Shown here in pieces: positions 41,715 to 45,433 of a stretch of DNA of 45,433 bases. The notes under the pieces were generated by a model. It worked only from the letters and a program-made list of their open reading frames with translations. It ran no database searches and had not been told where the DNA came from. Each line of letters opens with the position of its first letter. Within the stretch, counting starts at the first letter, position 1. Made by a program: the position numbers and the translations under genes. Source of the stretch: Gammaproteobacteria bacterium (lineage in GTDB: Bacteria > Pseudomonadota > Gammaproteobacteria > DSM-16500); contig JABDDA010000005.1 of the NCBI GenBank assembly GCA_013287845.1, forward strand, positions 1-45,433, given 5' to 3'.

Positions 41715-43412
41715 TTATTTTCCTTGAATTCCAAACATTTCCATAAAAAAAGGTCGAATATTTTTCTTGGGTACACAAAGCACACCGTCTATTTGAACAG
41801 AATATTTTCTTACTTTTTCGGGTATCGGAGCAGCTCGAATGATGATGCCATCGATTTGAAATTTATTCCAAAAAGTCGCTAAAAATTTTTGATCCGGCCC
41901 ATAAAATAAATACGTATACGACAAAGGATATTTTGATTTTTGGAAATGATAATAAGTGTAATCATCCAGAATAAGATTTTTTGAATTATTCACATCGATG
42001 TTGCATTCACTTGCAAGTTGATCAAATTGTTTTTTTAATTTCTTGTAATGATAATTTGCCAGGGGAATGCTGGGGCCTGCGAAACCACCTCGAAGCGGGA
42101 GCTCATAATTGTGAATCAGTATCCATACTGAAGCGATAGCCACTATTAAAAAATAACCGGTAAAGAAATAAAAGAAATAATTAATTCCTCGTTTTAATAA
42201 ATAAGGTATTTGCTCTGAAAAATAAATTAATGCAGCGAGGGAAAGTAAGACCCAAATGTATCCCGCATCGTACCAATGTTTAGTATTATTGATTAATAAA
42301 CTGATAAAAGTACAAATGAGAAGTGTCAAGCTAAGTAAATTCGTCGTAATGATTTTTCGTTTTAATAAATCTCGAAGATAAGAAAAACTATTAGCAGTGA
42401 TGAGAAGAAAGAATATCGCCAGATAATTCCAGTAAATCAATGTATTCAATTGCACTATTCTAGGCCCCACTTTTATGGGCGGAAGATAATTAATTTCCGT
42501 AGTGGGTTGAAAGCTAATGCGGTCAATATCAATTTGATACGTTAAAAGGTTAGTGTAAATTTCTAATAAAAATTGTTTCGGTGCATAGAAAATATTTTGT
42601 AAATTAACATTAAAACTTGAAAAAATAGTACTTATTATCGGAGAATCAGGGCAAAGAGTGAACGTGTTTGTCCATGAAACATAATTTTTAAATGCCATCA
42701 ATACAAATAATATCCATAATGCAATATAAATATAGGTATTTTTAAAATGAGAAAATAAACGATGAGCGATAATGCAGAGGAAAGGTATTAATAAAAAAGT
42801 TTTAGCATGAGAATAAAATAGCAGTGAAACACATACAAAAAAACCTAAAGCAATCCACATAGATTGAATTTTATTTTTTACAGGAATTTCAAAAAGCATA
42901 ATGGAGATTATAAGTAATAATAAAATTCCTGCTTCGGGTCGATTCGTGACTAAGGAAAACGGAACAACTCCAATATTGAAAAGAGCCAGCACACATCCGA
43001 GCGCCAAAAAATAAAATAAAATTTTTGTGAGATTTGTTTTAAATAAATTTATATTTTTACGATAGATCTGTACAGATAATAAAATAAAAATCAGCCAACT
43101 TGTAATGATGCCAATCGAACGAAACACTTTTAAATTAAATGTATGGCCGTATAAAAGCCACTCCAAAAACGCAGGAAAATACCACCATTTAGGATAAGCG
43201 GGTGAAATAGCACGACACATGGGCATTAAATCGAATTTGATAGGGAAGTCATATCCAAATCGAGTTAATAAAATATTTTCTGCAATTTCATCAGGATAAA
43301 CGGGAAAAAGATAAGTCACATACGCTGCTCGAATGCAAAGCCCCAGCAAGATGAGTGACAATAAAAAAATAATCCACGATAAAATTTTAATAGGTTGTTT
43401 TGAATTAATCAT
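41715..43412 (-). CDS. multi-spanning membrane protein, GT-C-like
   Basis: 565 aa with about 11 membrane helices (residues about 7-450), and a soluble end of about 120 residues. The first periplasmic loop has FPVYPDEIAENILLTRFGYDFP, with the acidic pair typical of GT-C enzymes. The start at ATG 43412 is chosen over a TTG at 43436; it then overlaps the GT2 gene by 8 bp. Six bp separate it from the next membrane protein. Probably a periplasmic glycosyltransferase that uses the product of the GT2 gene. Confidence 0.6.
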   Translation of the reverse strand: MINSKQPIKILSWIIFLLSLILLGLCIRAAYVTYLFPVYPDEIAENILLTRFGYDFPIKFDLMPMCRAISPAYPKWWYFPAFLEWLLYGHTFNLKVFRSIGIITSWLIFILLSVQIYRKNINLFKTNLTKILFYFLALGCVLALFNIGVVPFSLVTNRPEAGILLLLIISIMLFEIPVKNKIQSMWIALGFFVCVSLLFYSHAKTFLLIPFLCIIAHRLFSHFKNTYIYIALWILFVLMAFKNYVSWTNTFTLCPDSPIISTIFSSFNVNLQNIFYAPKQFLLEIYTNLLTYQIDIDRISFQPTTEINYLPPIKVGPRIVQLNTLIYWNYLAIFFLLITANSFSYLRDLLKRKIITTNLLSLTLLICTFISLLINNTKHWYDAGYIWVLLSLAALIYFSEQIPYLLKRGINYFFYFFTGYFLIVAIASVWILIHNYELPLRGGFAGPSIPLANYHYKKLKKQFDQLASECNIDVNNSKNLILDDYTYYHFQKSKYPLSYTYLFYGPDQKFLATFWNKFQIDGIIIRAAPIPEKVRKYSVQIDGVLCVPKKNIRPFFMEMFGIQGK

Positions 43413-44316
43413 TGAAATTGATTCTCTCACGTTCAACTACGAGTGGTTTTTTTCGAACTTGATTAAATATCGCTAAAATATATTCACCTAAAATTCCAAT
43501 TGAAAGTAATTGGATGCCACCGATAAAAAATAAAGGAATATTAGCTGTATTCATATCATTGAAGAATGATAATGTTTCTATTAATAAAGAATAGAATAAA
43601 AAAAATAAACCAGAAATCAATGCAAGTCGAAGAGGTGCGCCACTAAAACTGATCATGCCATTCATCCCTTGCCCAAGCATATGCAGATAACGATTGCGCG
43701 ATTTTCCAAATTCACGTGCTCGCCACGTATAAGGAATGCCAATGGAAGAAAAACCGCAATCAAATGTCATCAATCGCATAAAAGGTTGCGCATCGTCTAT
43801 TTTTTTCATCGTTTCAAGCACAACGCGATCGATTAATTGAAAATCACCTGCGCCTGCGGGATAGTTTACATACGTGAGTTTAGAAAGTATTTTATAGTAT
43901 ATTTTTCGTATATTTCTTATTAAAAATCCTTCTTCACGTTTAGCACGAATGCCATACACAATTTCATATCCTTTTTCCCAATGACGCACAAATTCAGGAA
44001 TGAGCTCAGGAGGATCTTGCAAATCAACAGGCATAAATAATATCACGGCATCACCACTCGCATTTAAAACACCGTTATAGGTATTTTTTAAAATACCAAA
44101 GTTTCTTGAGTTAACGATAATTTTAATTCGGCGATCTTTTTTAGCGGCTTCTTTCAAAAGTGAAACTGTTTTATCGGTTGAGCAATTGTCACAAAAAATA
44201 TGTTCAAAATCGTATTGAGGTAGCTGTGTTTGAAATATTTTTTTTATTTCTTCAGCACATTTTAAAATACTTTCTTCTTCGTTAAAACAGGGTGTAATGA
44301 TGGAAATTTTTTTCAT
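43405..44316 (-). CDS. GtrB-like GT2 glycosyltransferase with two membrane helices
   Basis: 303 aa. ISIITPCFNEEESI, CDNCSTDKTVSLL and MPVDLQDPPELI define the GT2 domain; the end has two membrane helices and GEYILAIFNQVRKKPLVVERERINF. The last segment closely resembles the end of the enzyme at 30447 (RRPLVVEKERINF), so the two are paralogues. Overlaps the oxidoreductase gene by 4 bp. Likely makes an undecaprenyl-phosphate sugar for the membrane proteins that follow. Confidence 0.83.
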   Translation of the reverse strand: MKKISIITPCFNEEESILKCAEEIKKIFQTQLPQYDFEHIFCDNCSTDKTVSLLKEAAKKDRRIKIIVNSRNFGILKNTYNGVLNASGDAVILFMPVDLQDPPELIPEFVRHWEKGYEIVYGIRAKREEGFLIRNIRKIYYKILSKLTYVNYPAGAGDFQLIDRVVLETMKKIDDAQPFMRLMTFDCGFSSIGIPYTWRAREFGKSRNRYLHMLGQGMNGMISFSGAPLRLALISGLFFLFYSLLIETLSFFNDMNTANIPLFFIGGIQLLSIGILGEYILAIFNQVRKKPLVVERERINFND

Positions 44317-45194
44317 GCGAATTCCTCAATCGATTGCCATAATTGATTGACCTGTTTATACCAATCATACGATTGTCTGTCATCATTTAGCAGATCACGA
44401 AGAGTGGATATTAAATAAGGAACTCTCATATCGATAGAGTTATTTTCAGCACGAGCGGCTTCAAAAGGATGAGTAAAAGTATAAATGTTTTTATTATGTT
44501 TAACTTGAAAGATAGAATTCATACTGTGTGTGTGAATAGTCACTCGACAATTGGAGAGATGTGTTCCTCCTAATATTCCTGTCCAAGATTCTAGTTCTCC
44601 TTCATTAGATTGTATCGTTTCTGAAAAAAGTACGTTTTTATAGCCTATTTCAGCCAGTAAAGCAATTAAATGAATACCATAAAAACGCAAAGCACCGCCG
44701 CCTTCTTTGTGGAATCGCTTCCACGTTTGGATGTTTTTCGCATAATGATGGGCATGAAATTCCCAGATAATTTCTTCTAAACCATTATTTTGTTTTAGAA
44801 GAGTTTTCCCCCAATCAGTCCATCTAAAATTATATCCAATGCGAAATTTTTTTTTGGAATGTGTCATCAACTCTAAAATATAATTTGCTTCACTGGGAGA
44901 AACCGCTAAAGGTTTTTCTAAGAGATAATAATTTAAATTAGAATAGCCGAGACATTTTTTTAGAAGATTGATTTGTTGAGCAGGAGGTAACGCAATAATA
45001 ATTGCATCACATTGGCTTAAAATAATGTCTTCTGAAGGTGCCCATTCAATCAAAGAATAATAATGTGCAAGATCGGGTCGTTGCAGAATAATCGATTGAT
45101 ATCGCATTGGAAGTATAACGGATACGTTACATGCGATAAGCGCAGGTAAATATCCATACAAACCAAATCCACTTCCTAGAATAGTTGCTTTCAT
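44313..45194 (-). CDS. Gfo/Idh/MocA-family oxidoreductase
   Basis: 293 aa. N-terminal Rossmann fold with GSGFGLYGYLPAL (about 7-19), an AIIIALPP strand, YYLLEKPLA with the conserved EKP lysine (about 91-99), and the C-terminal alpha/beta domain. These NAD(P)-dependent enzymes oxidise or reduce nucleotide sugars. It follows the C-methyltransferase gene by 3 bp, so it could process the same methylated ketosugar. Confidence 0.75.
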   Translation of the reverse strand: MKATILGSGFGLYGYLPALIACNVSVILPMRYQSIILQRPDLAHYYSLIEWAPSEDIILSQCDAIIIALPPAQQINLLKKCLGYSNLNYYLLEKPLAVSPSEANYILELMTHSKKKFRIGYNFRWTDWGKTLLKQNNGLEEIIWEFHAHHYAKNIQTWKRFHKEGGGALRFYGIHLIALLAEIGYKNVLFSETIQSNEGELESWTGILGGTHLSNCRVTIHTHSMNSIFQVKHNKNIYTFTHPFEAARAENNSIDMRVPYLISTLRDLLNDDRQSYDWYKQVNQLWQSIEEFA

Positions 45195-45197
45195 AGG

Positions 45198-45433
45198 TTA
45201 GGATGTTGAAATAATATCAATGATCTGCCCTTTGTATCCTAAATCATGCATGTAATTTCTTATTTCATTACCAATATGCCAAGCAAAATTAAGTAAAGGA
45301 GCTTTGTAGTTGATTGCATCAAATTGTGTATCAGACAAAATGGGGATGCGAGTCCCAGGAACATAATAGCCGACTTTAGCGGAGTGAGGTTTTTCATAAA
45401 CAGCATCAATATGATTTTCATTCAAACCAAGAA
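45198..45433 (-). CDS. SAM-dependent C-methyltransferase, C-terminal domain only (cut by window edge)
   Basis: The frame is open to the window edge; 78 residues are visible. VGYYVPGTRIPI, then LLNFAWHIGNEI, fit the C-terminal domain of sugar C-methyltransferases (TylC3/NovU type), in which these stretches read KxGxYxPGTxIPI and LLAWNxxDEI. Such enzymes add a methyl carbon to a nucleotide ketosugar. An apparent TTG start at 45425 is not a start, since homologous sequence runs through it. First visible gene of the minus-strand operon. Confidence 0.65.
   Translation of the reverse strand, partial: LGLNENHIDAVYEKPHSAKVGYYVPGTRIPILSDTQFDAINYKAPLLNFAWHIGNEIRNYMHDLGYKGQIIDIISTS

Overview
The window is visibly AT-rich, densely packed chromosomal DNA from a gammaproteobacterium. 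The gene order dacA-ybeD-lipB-lipA, a Legionella-type LssY protein (DedA + PAP2 + LssY_C) and an EntS-like exporter fit a Legionellales-type organism (Legionella/Coxiella/Rickettsiella relatives). That placement is inference from gene content, not from a marker gene.

Layout. 1-3.2 kb: the 3' part of bioA, a TumE-type toxin with its winged-helix antitoxin, gltX and a tRNA-Glu(TTC). 3.3-6.1 kb: two accessory genes (a peroxiredoxin-like protein and a 581-aa unknown with a possible F-box-like helix), each followed by a large palindrome (family A). 6.2-9.7 kb: an MFS exporter, a CsgG/TolB-like lipoprotein with a clear terminator, and a DAACS-family symporter. 9.8-10.9 kb: a third orphan gene plus a family A palindrome, bounded by a 20-bp direct repeat. 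10.9-18.4 kb (minus strand): dacA, ybeD, lipB, lipA, lssY, sohB, a small unknown gene and a GT4 glycosyltransferase, nearly all overlapping or abutting. 18.6-19.1 kb: a secreted ComEA-like helix-hairpin-helix protein with a terminator.

19.1-45.4 kb is a surface-polysaccharide region. It starts with a Wzm/Wzt-type ABC exporter and two large membrane proteins. A minus-strand operon gmhA-hddC-hddA makes GDP-D-glycero-D-manno-heptose (gmhB is not in the window). A long plus-strand operon follows: rfbF-rfbG-(RfbH-like)-gtrA-gtrB-831-aa membrane protein-epimerase-ThDP enzyme-SDR-dehydroquinate-synthase-like cyclase-HpcH/HpaI aldolase. The right edge is a minus-strand operon of C-methyltransferase (cut by the window), Gfo/Idh/MocA oxidoreductase, GtrB-like GT2 and two GT-C-like membrane proteins.

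Interpretation. The plus-strand operon should make CDP-4-keto-6-deoxyglucose. It then probably deoxygenates C3 with a His-type DegT enzyme that lacks the Fe-S cysteines of classical RfbH/E1, and adds a two-carbon branch with an acetolactate-synthase-like ThDP enzyme, as in yersiniose synthesis. The SDR-cyclase-aldolase tail matches no pathway I know and is the best candidate for an undescribed sugar or cyclitol.

The second notable layer is three families of dispersed palindromic elements. Family A (four copies) has conserved arms that each carry an interchangeable 11-nt cassette. Family B (two large copies plus fragments) includes one copy that adds 50 in-frame codons inside hddC. Family C (two full copies and a half copy) is MITE-like with terminal inverted repeats and compensatory stem changes. 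Families A and B are readable as protein and resemble, in behaviour, the palindromic elements described in Rickettsia.
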